DNA from: Brugia malayi
Taxonomy: Eukaryota > Nematoda > Chromadorea > Rhabditida > Onchocercidae
Assembly: GCF_000002995.4 (NCBI RefSeq)
Contig: NW_025062477.1
Coordinates: 9,830,649-9,894,648, forward strand
Direction: 5' to 3'
DNA length: 64,000 bases
Shown: positions 33,781-47,400 of the stretch, piece by piece
Numbering within the stretch: the stretch's first letter is position 1
How the letters are laid out: each line of letters starts with the position of its first letter
Notes under the pieces: generated by a model
Databases searched by the model: none
Told to the model about the DNA's origin: nothing
The model's input: the letters and a program-made list of their open reading frames with translations, nothing else
Made by a program: the position numbers and the translations under genes

Positions 33781-36700
33781 ATTCGTAAAATAAACAGTAA
33801 GGGTCAAAAGTAGAGGAACACATTCTATTATAAAACTTATGTAACAGTGGTGCTTTTCAGTGATAAATTTCGAGACGTAAAATGAATTTCGTTATTCTGT
33901 GACAAACAATCTATAGTTGATTGGTGTGACATTATTATTTGAAATTTGTAGTGATATATTTCTCGTGTCATCTGTTATATCTGGATTATCCAAATTGTTT
34001 AGAAGTGGAGGAGGAGCCTATAAATGAAGCGAACCTAACACGTGAACACCTGATGGCATGCACGGATTTTTTCCAAATTATTTCAGCGTCGATCTATATG
34101 TCACGAAAATGTTTATCCATCTACCCAAGGAGACGTTGTATATCATAAATCTTTTGTATTTTTTGTGATGGACAATAGCTATTTCCAGTCTTCTTGTTTA
34201 ATTTCTTTTTTATGTCTTGAAGTAGATCTGGATGACATTTTGGCTTGTCATTCATTCTGTTGGTCGAACTGTTCACTTAAACTCGACCTTTGAAGGTCGT
34301 TTCTTATTGGTTCGTGTGAGAATGTGAATGTGTTGACTATTTTTAATAGTCAGTTTGATAGCAATCTCTTCTCTCTTCCAAATAAATGAGTTCGTTCAGC
34401 TGACTAAGTAGTGCTCGAATTACTGGAACATTTGAATGGATGAGTATAAACGCTGAAATACTCAGCTGAAAGTTGTAGTGCATGTCATGCTTTGAATATG
34501 GTAACGATGGTAGTCTCTTTTAACTGTGCTCTTTTACTGTTTCTCGTAATGCCATATGAGATATAAAAAAAAAGACATAAGGAGAAAAGCCGGAACCTTT
34601 CTCGGTTTGCTAAATGATATCAGTAAATTATGCTGGAGAAACTCGAAGATAACACATCCGTTTTTTAAAAGCTCATCTTGGTTATATCAGTGTGGTATTA
34701 TCTGACGCTACTACACTGATATAATCCGTCGAAAAATGATGTAGTCGATCAAATTGAAACGATGCCACGCTTACCTGTCGCGGTAGCGGCACACTTTCCT
34801 TCTGTTTGATTTTCATTGCAAAAGTTTGACAGGAAAAAAGAGAAACAGGCTTTTAGGGTCTGCAGCTGCTGTAGCAATGAGTAAGTTTGCAACAGCCAGT
34901 TAGTCTCGGTGATGTTTTTATTTTCAGGTGACATATATTTTGCACTTTTGTTTTGTCCTCTGTAATATACTTTATGGTTTTGTTCTATATCACTGTTTTC
35001 TTGTCATGTTTGGGTTAATTTTCTTAGCAAAACCATTCCTTTTGGTGGATTCTCTGCATCTCCCTGTGATATCTGCGCCGAAAAATCCAGTGAAATGTGT
35101 AGTGTCAGTATTCCTCAAAAAATTTCTTCGCGACCAACAAAGCTCATCAACATTTCGCTGGTAAGAGCAGTTCTGGTTTTCTGTGTTAGTTTCTCAGATT
35201 TACCTTATTTCTATGTTTTTAACATTCTTTTATGAGAAGCGAACGAGTTTTTACAACTCGATTGGTTCACTAAGTTTCATATCTTCAGTGAATATTAACA
35301 CATACAAAAATGGCATTTGCTACTTTTCATGTGTTCTTACTTAATCACTTTATAGTCTCAAATATGTTCATGACATCGCATTTTTACAAGTGGATTGACA
35401 TTAGGGCTATTTCTATTGAATAAAGGGACATATAGTTTTCGCGACTGGAAAAGATCGCGCTCTGTAAACAAGTCTATGTAATTTTAGGGTCCGGTAGTCA
35501 CAAATGTTCCTTGGTTAATTTTTACTACCAAGGTTTAAATAATCAGGCCATTTCAGAGTGTTCTTATATACTTCTGGTGTGATTGAGATCCAAATGGCCT
35601 TGGGTAGACCTATTTTATGCTTTGGGTAATTGCAGAGTCTTCTTATTTGACGTGTTTTCATTAAAATGATCAATGCAATGTGAACTTTTGAGGTCTTTTA
35701 ACTTAGCTACTTTGTATATAACTCTGTATCCATCTTTTTTGTGGTAGACTTTCAGCAAAAAATGACAATTGGCAGTGCTGTTTCTCTATTGTTTGTTCGA
35801 AGTAATAGGATAGTAGCATGAATTTAGACTGGGCTACATCCCTTATCTGTCTTTCAATGGCTAAGGATTAGTGGAAAGAGAACTTCGGAGAGGAAATACA
35901 CAGCTAATGCTCATGCAGCTGTCCCAAGATTACCCATGCATACAATCACGTGATTGGATAGAATTGGATGAGATGACGATTCTCGTAAATTCCTCAGCCC
36001 TGTATTTTGTCTATGCTCCCCTTGGCAATTTTGTTTCTATTCCTTTGTATTCTATTCATTTCATTGAATATAACCACATCCGTTAATACATGTCAAATGA
36101 GTGTCATTTGATTGTAACATTAAACTTACTACTTGGTCTGGGATGGCAACAAATCCGCCGTGGAATTATTTCTGTTACTACTTTTTTAACTTTAAAATTA
36201 TATTGAATGACTTTCTCCTCGGCTGTTATTTTAGATTTAATTATCTTCTGTCTGGACGGTGATACTCTAATCGATGGTGTTTTTTAATCCGCGTAAATTG
36301 TTCATAAATCTTTCACTAGAAAATATAAGGAAGTTGACAGTTCAAGGAAAAGTAGAGGAAGAACAAAATAAGTCTAAAACAGTCTTTCATGTATTTTTCG
36401 ACGTGCAGGGCAGAGCAGATCTGGCTTGCTAGTTTCTAGCGGCACAATTATTTAGTCACCAAATATAACATGAAATGACTCACAGCTAGAACAACGCTAG
36501 TCCCTAATCTTTCCAGCAATAAAATGTTCTTGTTGGCGATTTCTCGAAACTTCTGTGTGTAGAAAATGACATAAGGCAGTACCCAGTACCCAACATATAC
36601 TACTGGGCAAAGTAAAGTGGCACTGGATCGACGTCATCTGCATCAGTATTGGAGCATGAAGTATTTGCAACTCCATTCATTATGAGAATCAATTTTTATG

Positions 36701-37954
36701 CCCTTAAATGCTAGCAGCTATTGTGATATCGAACTAAAAATCGATGGAATAAAATGTGGAAATATGTGTTAATTCATAATAGCACTTTGGAATTGATAGT
36801 GTTGGTAGTTGGTAGTGCTTTGATAATGCTAGTGGTTAGTGATTTAAGTGATAACTGATGTCGGAATTATAAAGCTGTTAAGCTGTCAGCAAAGTGACAC
36901 CTTTTCCAATGAAGTGCTACCTTTTTCATTTCATTTGCTTCGTTGAATAGTTGCTACTATAAGATAGTAAAGAAGTGAAGTCTCTTTGACGTTGGAAACG
37001 TGAAGCGAATAATTTGCTTATCCATTTTCAATTGCGCTTGTTGTAGTTTTTCAGCTTTTTGTAAAAATTAGGGAATTTTGGACTACAGAACTATAGCCAT
37101 TTAAATGTTCATACACATGACCACTTGGAGGAAAGTTAAATTCATAATTAAATAAATTTTAGTTAATTACTGATGTTAACATCCTCTCGCAAATACCAAG
37201 CTGTGACTTTAGCTGCAGAATTTCAGTTATCGTATGTTTCAAATAATTTCTGAATATATTTCAGCAAAGCGGAACAGTCTTGACTTAATGCTTCCATCTT
37301 AGATTATCGCATGAAGTTAGAAACCAATTCTCTGATTAAATTAACTCGTCTAAATCTAAGAGTAATTTATAACTGGCGTATGAGACGTGCTGTTGTTGGC
37401 TTAATTGATGTAGGAGAGATGTCACTCTGTTTCCAACACTCTTTTTGAAGATGACTTCGTCATTTAAGTGTATACTTTTGCGACAGAACCATCATTTCGC
37501 ATCGAGCTGTACTTTTCGTTCCCTTGGTGATGTGATTTGATTCTCAGCAGATTTAGTTTTCATTGTCGCTGCTTTCCACTGATACCTGTCTCCCATACAC
37601 TCTTGTGGATTGTGGATCAACTTAAGCCCTGAAAATATAATCTCTGCTAGCACATGTCATTGTTATTCCTCACCCATATCACCTCGATCAGTGTTCCAAG
37701 GGACGTTATAAGTGCACTGTTATAATTGAATAAATTGAGCCATTCTGCCCAATTTCTAGAAAGATTTGGTTAGTGACTATAATTTCTATATAACGTGTTA
37801 AAACCGGTTAGGTCATCTCCGCGCGATATTTCGAATTTCTGGCTTTCATGCTTTTGATGGGCGAAGCGCTAGAGAGCAGGGTGAGAAGAGCTTAGGTGTG
37901 GCGCTCTTGTAGTTAGTCGATTATATCCTCCACTACACACAAAACGAGTCGCAT

Positions 37955-37988
37955 AGCTTTATTCATCAAAAATTTGATGAATAAAGCT
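37955..37988. repeat. Near-perfect 34-bp palindrome
   Basis: Two perfect 16-base arms (starting agctttattcatc) flank a 2-base centre. Each strand reads GAATAAAGCT, so an AATAAA signal is present in both directions. Confidence 0.85.
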
Positions 37989-38666
37989 GTGTTGAATATT
38001 GTGAAAAAATGAGGTTATATAAATCATGGAAACCTGGTTTAGGGGAATAGCAGTGAATCATAAACTTTTTATTTCTCGTAACCGCTGTAGTCACAACAAT
38101 TCTGTGTTATATGCAATCCTTCGACTTCACTTTTTACTTCTCTGAGCTAGTTTTTTTAAGTTCCTGTACCAAGTTATATTGGATTATTGTCGAGTATGGT
38201 TCCTCTCAATCTTCTAGTTTTTGCAATACGTACTTTTCCATAGAGGTTCGTCCGTCTTTTTCGCTGCATTTCGCAAACGCACTGTTTTACGCTTTATATA
38301 TTTGGTATTTCTATTTTGAAGGACACTGCGGACGAAAATACGAAAAGAATCTGCACTTTCTGCTAAGGACCTATCATGAAATAGCACTGCGTTTCCGAGA
38401 AGTAGGGAAGTCCGTCGGAAGGAAGGTGTTGCCAGTTGGCCATTAACGAATATTTCCCAATTATTTTTGGTTGTCGATGCGATTGTAATGAAAAACCGGT
38501 TGTTATAGTGGGGATATATTACTGTTCCTGCTTCACTTTCGCTCTTTTCTTCAGCTAATAATATATGTTATGTATGATAATATAACATATAAATCAGACA
38601 AGACAAGTAACTACTTAAGATCGTTACAGTGCTGGGCACTTTTGCTTACTCGTTGATAGGCTCTTT

Positions 38667-38668
<2 letters not shown>

Positions 38669-38700
<32 letters not shown>
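38669..38700. repeat. (TA)n microsatellite
   Basis: Uninterrupted run of about 32 bases of alternating A and T. Confidence 0.95.
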
Positions 38701-38702
<2 letters not shown>

Positions 38703-39399
38703 CTTTTTTTTTACATACGTAATTTATATATTTTAGATGGAACACAAAACATGAACGCATAATATTTTTAATGTTTCAGAAATACTTTTAAAAAAACCCT
38801 ATTTGAAAGTTGGGTGAAAGTACAAGTGCTCTATTAATTTTGTAATAGACGACAAACACTGCATTAGCTGTGTACAATAAAGTAATCCTGTACGCAACTA
38901 GACTCCTGTTTTACATTCATATTCATGCTTGTGTCAGATAGAATCACTAAAGGGAAGTGAAATGTATTATTGTGATTTGAATGCCATTCATCATTAAGCC
39001 AACATCTTAATTGAAACTGGTCTCTTTTTTTCATTTTCTTTATAGGTCAAATTTCGTTTCATAGAGATTATTTGTATTTGTAGCGATATGCTCTTCAGTT
39101 TCAGTATTTCATCATTGCATTTCTGATGAAAATGAAGTTCGACAATAGGTGGTGAGTGAAAGTTGCAAACGTTGTCTTAACAATTTAGCCATTAACCGAA
39201 TGAGATGGCTTGTTATCCAATGTGCACTCTAATCTCGAGTCTCGAATCTGGAATATGGAGTAAAAGGTTGCACTACTGAAGTAAGGGGGGCATTTATTTT
39301 GAGGATGGAATGAGGAGTTGGTGCTCTGCTTCAAGGAAGAGGCTAGTGGAAGGAAGGGCATGATGTCAAGGAATGGTCGGTCTGGCTTACATCGTTCAC

Positions 39400-39401
39400 A
39401 T

Positions 39402-39436
<35 letters not shown>
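39400..39436. repeat. (CA)n-(TA)n compound microsatellite
   Basis: About 19 bases of CA run straight into about 18 bases of TA. Confidence 0.95.
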
Positions 39437-39437
<1 letters not shown>

Positions 39438-39539
39438 TCTACACGTGATCTCACTGAGTCGTTTCCATTTAAATTGAACAATTTCAAAGAGAGGTGTACA
39501 TGCCTATGTGAGTGAGTGAATGACTGAGTGAGTCAGCTG

Positions 39540-39767
39540 ATGGGAAGGAGGCGAGGAGGGCATTGCTTGTTAGCTGCATTCTGCCATTCTCTGCTATTTC
39601 TGACTAGTGGCTGGCTCATTCGTCGTTACCTGTCATCGTCGACACTATCGTCACCATCAAGACATCGTCAACTCGAATCTGATCGGCTTCAGACCGGTTC
39701 TTATTCCCTTCCCTTCCCTTCCATCACAGTAGCGTACATATGTTTGTTTGTCCGTACCGATTCTCAG
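39540..39767 (+). promoter_or_regulatory. daf-16: Possible 5' leader exon of daf-16 with an upstream ORF
   Basis: A GC-richer segment ends in a strong donor, CAG followed by gtaact, at 39767/39768. An ATG at 39540 opens 76 codons to this donor. If joined to the acceptor ending at 41260 (ttcataacag), the frame continues 12 codons and stops at 41297-41299, upstream of the DAF-16A start. The simplest reading is a leader exon with an upstream ORF; a separate small gene is also possible. Confidence 0.35.
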
Positions 39768-41454
39768 GTAACTTTCCACAAAAATTTCTAAGCGGTGGTG
39801 CACTCTGCAGTCGTTATGCTTTGGATTACTACTATTTCCTTTCCTTCATTACTCATTACTCATTACCTCTCTTTCCATCTCATTCTTTCCCAAAGAATTT
39901 TTCAGACTAGAATCCAACAATGAGGAAAATGCTTGCAGTGTTTTCTCGTCACCAAGTTATTTGGAAACATTTGCGCTTTCCAATATCTAACGCACTAGTA
40001 CAAGGAATTTTTTCAAAATGGAAATTTGGTACATGCCGTTAACTTTATTGCTTACTTTCATCGTTCATCGAGAACAGCATTAACTGATTTATTTTTTTAG
40101 ATTTGTTTCTATTTCTTTTATTTGTTTTTCGTTGAAAATAGGTTACATCCAAGTGAACTCGTAATGCAAATTTCTCATCTAAGAAGTGCTACTGGAACGT
40201 ACAAAGAGACCGATGTTAATAAAGCCGGAATTAGGAAATCAAATTAGGAAAATTCCAACTGCAGTTTAGCATTTGCACAATTTCTAGCCATTTATTTCGT
40301 ATGCTTATGGCAGTTCATATACATGATAACTACTACATCCTTCGTATAACAAGCCTTTAGTTGCAGTTCATTTATATGCAACAGGAAATTGTCATTGTTG
40401 GTTTTCAGTTTTTCCATATACATCATTGAAATTTCAGAAATCAGGCCGCTCATCCTAATATAATTTAGTCATACCTCGAAGTTCACTGTACACTTTATTA
40501 AATTGATTAGATCATAATATGAAACAATTGATGGCTAAAGGGTAACTGTTTTTTTCTTTTTTTTGTTGTGATATGAGATTTTTTCATAGGACAATTGGAT
40601 AGAAGCAAAAATCTTGTTAATAATTAAGGACTTAGCCAAATGATATGTTGACTTAATCGGTTATTCTGAATATCCTTTACAAGGATATCAGACGAGATTA
40701 TCTGTGATTGCTTTCATGACTTTGAATTTTACGACAGCATGCATTATCCATCCTTTTTTTTTTGTAATATGGATTGTCATGTGGCAGTGCCATTGAAAAT
40801 TTCCTGGAATGTTTTTATTTTAGAATAGCCTCAAAAAATTAGGGAACTACTTTTCATCAATTATTTCGATTCCAGCACTGACTTTATCATTTTTTTTTTT
40901 TGCATGAATCATCACTTAGAGAGCCAGCATGTAACCTTCCACGTCCAATATTTTGGGCCTCAACTTTTTGATGCGAATGAAATTAAGGAATTTTGAACCT
41001 GTTAATTTTATATTGTTGAAGTAGTTTTTATTGTAATTTAAATTAAAGTTTAGTCCTTAACTTGGAAACTAGAGATCAATCATTTATAACTGAAATCTGG
41101 AGTAAGTTCGAAGTATGACTGCTTGGTATGGCTAGATTTGTTGATGCTTTTACTTGTATTAATTTATAGTTTTTTTGACTCGTTACGTTTCATTTCGTTC
41201 CTTCATGTTTCACAGTTCGAATTCTTCAGACTAAGCCTTAATTTCTTAATTTCATAACAGATTAAAGGCGCTGTGGCTACCTACAATTTCGTGCTGTAAT
41301 TGGTCGATTATTTTTCCTTTTTTAAACATATCGAAGGGAATATTCAGATACCTTGTGTGTACTGTATTTCCTTGTGTTTCCCCTGCTGCCCGGATTTCAC
41401 ACTTTGTCGCTTCACGCTTGATTGCTGATCGGGTTGTGCTTTGGGCGGAAGAGA

Positions 41455-44400
41455 ATGTTATCAGCATCTTCTGGTAATTGTGGTACTTCTGTGACAGTTA
41501 CTAAAACTGCTGAAGACGCTATTACTCTTGGTGATTGCTATGTGGTAGCGTCGGATGTCATCCCAACAACAAGCTGTGGACGATTTGATGGTGATGATAA
41601 CACTGGTGACAAAGATGGAGGGAGCAATGGTGGTGGGATTTGCGATGCTAAAAATGGTATCATACCTATGGATTCTATCCCATCATCATCTTCATCAACA
41701 TCGTCATCATCTGGACTGGGGCCAGTTGGAGTCATACCAGTCGAAGCAGCTAATGCCGCTGGTAAAGAAGAGCTGGGGCCGGTTTCCAGGGATCGCTGTA
41801 ATACTTGGCCAATGCGACGACCACAACTTGACATTAATGCCCAAACCAGTCCACTAATTCATGAACAAATTCCGGAAGAGGAAGCTGAGTAAGTTCATTA
41901 TTATCATCACCTTCATAATTTTTTTACTACCTTTTCCTATTCCTATACTCTTGATTTCCATTATTTTTTTTCCTTACCCTGTGCGCAAGAAAACAGTTTC
42001 CTTTGGTAACCACTAATTAGTAATTTCAGTATTATTTTTGTTATCGGTATTGTTATTAGTATTGCAAACTAGTACTGTTCGTTATGATCGCTGTTATTAT
42101 TTTTGCTACTACTGCTATTAATACTAGCTATTCATCATACTAATATCATTATCATTGTGAAGTGAATTAAGATGAAGTGCTTTTTTTTACATTTTTTTTT
42201 AGAACTTTTTTTTTCTGGAAATTAATTCCTTAAATTTTTTAATTTGTTTTTGCTTATTACCTCTCTTTGTTTTGTTATCAAATTATTTAGATACAAACTA
42301 TTTACACATTAATAATTATTGCAATGTCGTAATTAGATTAATTGAATTTCACCAAATTTATGAGTAGTCACGCTTATGGTCACTAATTTTCACTTTTTTT
42401 TTCTCTATAGAATTTTCTCTCTAGATTTCGAAGAGTAAATTCGCTTTTTCATTAATGGCATTAAAGTAGAGGTATACATTATAGTAGTTATTGACGAGTG
42501 TGTAGATCGGTCGGCTCTTGTGATAACTGTTCAAGCTCTTTTAATATCAGGAACAAAAAATTAGTTGTGATATCTCTATTCATTTTCATCATTATAATGA
42601 GTTTTTTTATAGCTATGTTGAGATTTTTGTCTATCTCATTCACACGTTTAAATCTATTTTACTTTGCTATATATATATTGTAGGTAAATTGTTTGAGGCA
42701 TACCTTCTTTTTAATAAAACTTAGCTAGTTTTGAGTAGTTTATTTCTACATTTTATGATTACCAGTTGATGGCATTACTTGCATTTTCTACAGCACATAT
42801 TTTCAGTCGACTGTGTACTGTATATATTGTGCGGGAAAGTCATATTCGGCATGATAGCTGATATAATTTTATGCTCTCTATTGTTCTGTTCATATCGATT
42901 TTGCTTCATTCTGTTTTACAACAAGTAGGTTCCCATCAAATGGCATGAATTAAACACCATGTTTGACAGGTCCTTTTTTCATCAATCCTTTTCGACTGTT
43001 ATGCTATCTTGACAGTGGTTATCAGAACTGTTATCTGTGCTTTTTGTATTGTGTGCATCGTCCTATCAAGCAATGATTACATTTATATGGTGTATACATA
43101 CTTTTGTGATACACTAATGATTTATTATGAGTCTTTTCCAATTCAGTTTTTGTTTAATTCATTCTTTTGCTTGTGCTGAAATTTATTTCTTTTAAAGTAT
43201 GAATATTACTCGAATCCTCTATTTCTTACACCGAACTACTAGGTCAAGCACAGTCGTAGTAGTAAGGCAATTCTTATATTTTTTGAGATAAATCTCTGGA
43301 AGACGGTGTAAAGTTAGTAACATAAAAAATAAATCAAATTTAACAGTGAATTACCAAAGTTGATGCTCACAGCATAAAATGAAAAATACTTTGGAAATAA
43401 TTAACTGAGCACAATCTTAATGAAAGATTATATATGGAAAATGAAAAAGAATGAAATATGGGAAAATAAGAATAATAGTGATGTTCAGTGAAGTGATATC
43501 TCCCGTTTCGTTCTTTATTTCTTCCTCTTTATCATGTTTTAATTCATCTTCTGAAAAATTATCTTAGGTATCAGTTTTTTTTTTTTTAATTTCAGAGATA
43601 ATTATTGGATATTTTGTCTTTGTATGATGAAGCTTTTGTTTAATAAATAACACATAGTTAGTTTAGCTAATGAAGTCATTCACTCTCAGTCGCTTCTTGT
43701 TTCAGATCTCCGAATCATGTGCGTTAGTTATAATACTTATCTGAGTACTATGTTATGCTTATTAGTTATCAAACTATGAGAGATTTTGTTATAAGAAATT
43801 CCAATACTTCACTTTTTTTTAGACTGTGCCAAATATTGTATCGCTTTATGAGTTACAAAAAAAAAATCGAGACCGGTGTACTACTTTTATATCTTCTTCA
43901 TTTTGGATGGGCTATTTGAAATGGATTTAATTTTGATTAAAGCTCTATCAGTCAGTGAATTTCGTGTAGTGATCTGTAAAGGGAAAAAAGTAGGACTACC
44001 TCATCTTTACTCAGATTGCATTTCTGTCAAATACAGCACAGTTCATTTGTTCATGTGGATGTTTGTTTCTGTATTAGACAGTATGTAACTCAAGAACAGT
44101 GTCATGAAATGGTGTTGGTCGAAGATAACGGTAAAGTATCGAGGGAAATAGGGACGGAACGGTGGAGGAAGAAGGATCGGGTGGGAACGTTTTCTCAATA
44201 GTCTGACTTGGTATGTTCAAATTTCACTTTTTTCAGACAATGCCAGATGTTGTATCGTTTCATGAGTCACAAAAAAGTTTCCCGCTGTGCTACATTGTAC
44301 GCTTTAGTACAGTAGAAAGATATAAATCCCTCACTTCATATTACAATCAATCACATATCCATCGACACCTACGTAGTACTAAACATTAGACAAAATGAAC

Positions 44401-47400
44401 TACGATGTAGTTGACAGAAATGCAATATCGATAAGGTTGTGGGTGTTCCTTATTTTGCCATACAAAACTCATAAAATATTGGTATCAAAGCTGTAATTAA
44501 ATCCATTAGGCAAAATTATATCTATTCTAAGTATATCTCATCGAATAACAAAAAATGGAGAAATATGAAATGATCAGTTGTTTTATATTTGGCAGGAAGA
44601 CTGCAAATGAGCAAGTGTACAATGATAATTTTCTTTTTGTAACATTTCTTATTCCAGTATTCTTCAGTTTCCCTTGTTTCCCCTCCTTTCGTTTTCCACT
44701 GTTTTACAGTTACCGTTAGTTTTTTCATTAAGCCACATATGTTGGTTAAGGATAAGAAGTATTCGAATAAAAAAGTGTTTTCAGGCAATAAGTTCTCTTT
44801 TCCAATTTGTTTTTCAGTGTGATGAAATGGAAAGATACTTTAGTGTAACAAGGTGGACTATATCACTTCTTATTTCAATGAAACGGGGAGCTGTGTTTGC
44901 ACTTACAAATTTCAATGTTTTTATATGAGCAATATGGGTCGATGGTGCTACATATATGGAAGTTTCTTTTCGCTCTAGTTTGAAAACCATATGCATAGCC
45001 TACTTCCGGTTTCAAACAAAAACATAAGATGTAACATATCAAATTCAAAAGAATCGGGTGATATCGATGTAGAAAACTCAGTTTTGTAACTGCCTATTAT
45101 GGTTTATTTGATATCTTTACATTTTTGCCTTTCGTATTTTATATTTCTTGGTGTACTCATTGCGGTATCTCGTATTTTCTGCTTTTTTGCAGATCACTTT
45201 TTTTCGTTTTGAATTTTCGGTTTTGCTTTTTATTGTTGTGATTTTCTTTAAAACTTCATTGGTGATTGCAAGGATGGAGCTTTTCACGTCAATTGTGGAC
45301 TGCTTTTCATCTTTATCTTACTTTTTCATTTCTATTAGTGTTCCGTTATCGTATTGTACCTTTTTTTTTTTTTATTTTGAGTAAAGGAATCCATATCGAT
45401 CAGAATTTTTATATTTTTCCTAGTTTTTATATGTGTTCATTAGGTCTGGTAGTCGGAAGGAATAAGTAAGAAACTGGATAATTTTACTAATCGTTAAATT
45501 CTGATAGCTTTATGTACAGTTTGACGGTTTTCTGTTGTATACAAATATGGTTTTATGTAGAACTGCATGATTAATTATTTGATGTGCAAGCTTTCATAAG
45601 CGATGAATTCTGGTATTGTAGCATCGCTCCAGTTAATTATTTCCTTTAGATCTCATCCTAAGTTTTGTATCATCACAGTCTTAAATGATATTTAAAATGA
45701 GAACTCTGCAATCAACATGAACTGCATTGTTTCTGATAAACATAGTGTTTTTTGGACAGTAACAACTATTTTTTTTTTTTTTTTTGTACAAAGCTGAACG
45801 CCCTGTTTTCATATTGTTTTATTTTAGGATATGCTTTCAATTACAAATTTGAAAATTTGCAGCTTGTGTGATAGCGTAGAGAAATTGAGCAATGGTCGGT
45901 TGGGTTCAACAGCTGCGCTAATGGGTTCGCCGGAAAGTGGCTCCTTCTCACCGGGGTAATTCAGTTTTTTTTTTCCAAAAAAAAATAAATTCATTATTAT
46001 GTAGGACATCATAAAACACCATGAATAAAATGTAATCATTTTCGTGTTCTTGTCTAAAGCTATCCTTCATTCCTGTGTTGAAAATAAGCTTAAATTATAG
46101 GATTTCATCACCAGTGCCATGTGGAGCAAACTCAGCTGGTCCTATCGGAGCATCCGGCACTCCATCCGATGCATCCGACTCGAGTGTTGCTACATCTAAT
46201 AAGAAATCGACGACACGCCGAAATGCCTGGGGTAATATGTCGTATGCCGATCTCATCACACAGGCTATCGTTAGTTCACCTGAAAAGCGGCTAACTCTTT
46301 CTCAAGGTAATGGACTGGGCTTATTTCATTATTATAAGGCATATGCCTGTAAAGCTGTGTATTAATTACTGTGTTGTCACTGTTGTTGGATGGATATTGA
46401 AGCTCACTCAATTATGATGTATTTTTCAATTTTCTTATTTCGTTTCTCTGAGTTATCCCCTTTACAGTGTATGAATGGATGGTGCAGAATGTTCCGTACT
46501 TCAGAGATAAAGGCGATTCCAATAGTTCTGCCGGTTGGAAGGTTTGTCTTTGGTCATTATTTTTCTTTTTATGTTGCAGTTTACAATAGATTTCTTAAAT
46601 TCTTTAATGTCGTTTCAAGATGATAAGAACATTTGGGAGTACACTTTCAAAAATGCTGATATATAATCTTGAAATTAGTCGTTCTGCGAGTATATAACAT
46701 TGGTATATATACATATATATATATTTTTTTTTTTCGATGACTCGAAAAGTGAGATCTCATGTTTTAAATCAGTATTTCTGCTTACTCTTTCCTTTATCTG
46801 AAATTGCTTTTTGATTCCGAAACTGAAACTCGTTCAACCTTTAGCCTGTCGAAATTCATTTCCCATGGTTTGACGTTTAATCGATGATTTTTGATGTTTT
46901 ATGGACGGACATGTAGCAGAAAATAACTAACATTAAATGCCTCCCTCCTCTCCACCATCATAACAACTGAAGTGATTGTGTCTCTCACATCAGCTCGTCC
47001 CCTATTGAGGGAATGAGAAAAGGAGAAGATGGGAGAGATGCGACATGAGAAATAGATTGGTATTGGTTTTCGTTTCGAACTTCAGGCTTTTTCGTAACAG
47101 AAATATCGAACAGAGAGGACCGGATATGCCATGGGGACGATTAACGATTAAGGAGTTTATTTTAGTGCACTTTTACTTACAATCTATTAGAATAAGCACA
47201 TTTACACAGCTGAATGAAAGGATGGAATTATTGGTTGAAATAAGGTCATATCGATGTTGTTATTGATTCCATTTTTACAGAAACGTTATAGTTTAGCTAG
47301 GCCAAAATGTGGATCATAACTTTCAGAAGTAACTTCTTGTTGTATTAAATAGTTGCATCTTTGAAACGGTTCATCAGTTTGATGTATACTTTGAAGTAGA

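Larger units (their letters stand above)
32268..39500. other. Region with only weak exon-like segments
   Basis: No gene can be named here. It includes a 49-codon ATG frame at 33631, exon-like pieces on both strands between 33.9 and 36.0 kb, hairpins at 34682-34725 and 37955-37988, and a long TA microsatellite at 38669-38700. A 111-codon frame at 38111-38446 has no splice or family support. The region may be 5' flanking or intronic sequence of daf-16. Confidence 0.5.

Noticed and set aside
38111..38446. 111-codon plus frame starting at ATG
   Set aside because: It is the longest unexplained single frame, but it is Phe/Ser/Tyr-rich with no recognisable domain, no transcript signals and no splice partners.
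45831..45862. Earlier acceptor for the second DAF-16A exon (ttattttag)
   Set aside because: The 41888 donor leaves two bases; joining at this site gives a stop within eight codons, while the later gcag acceptor restores EEEADLCDSVEK.
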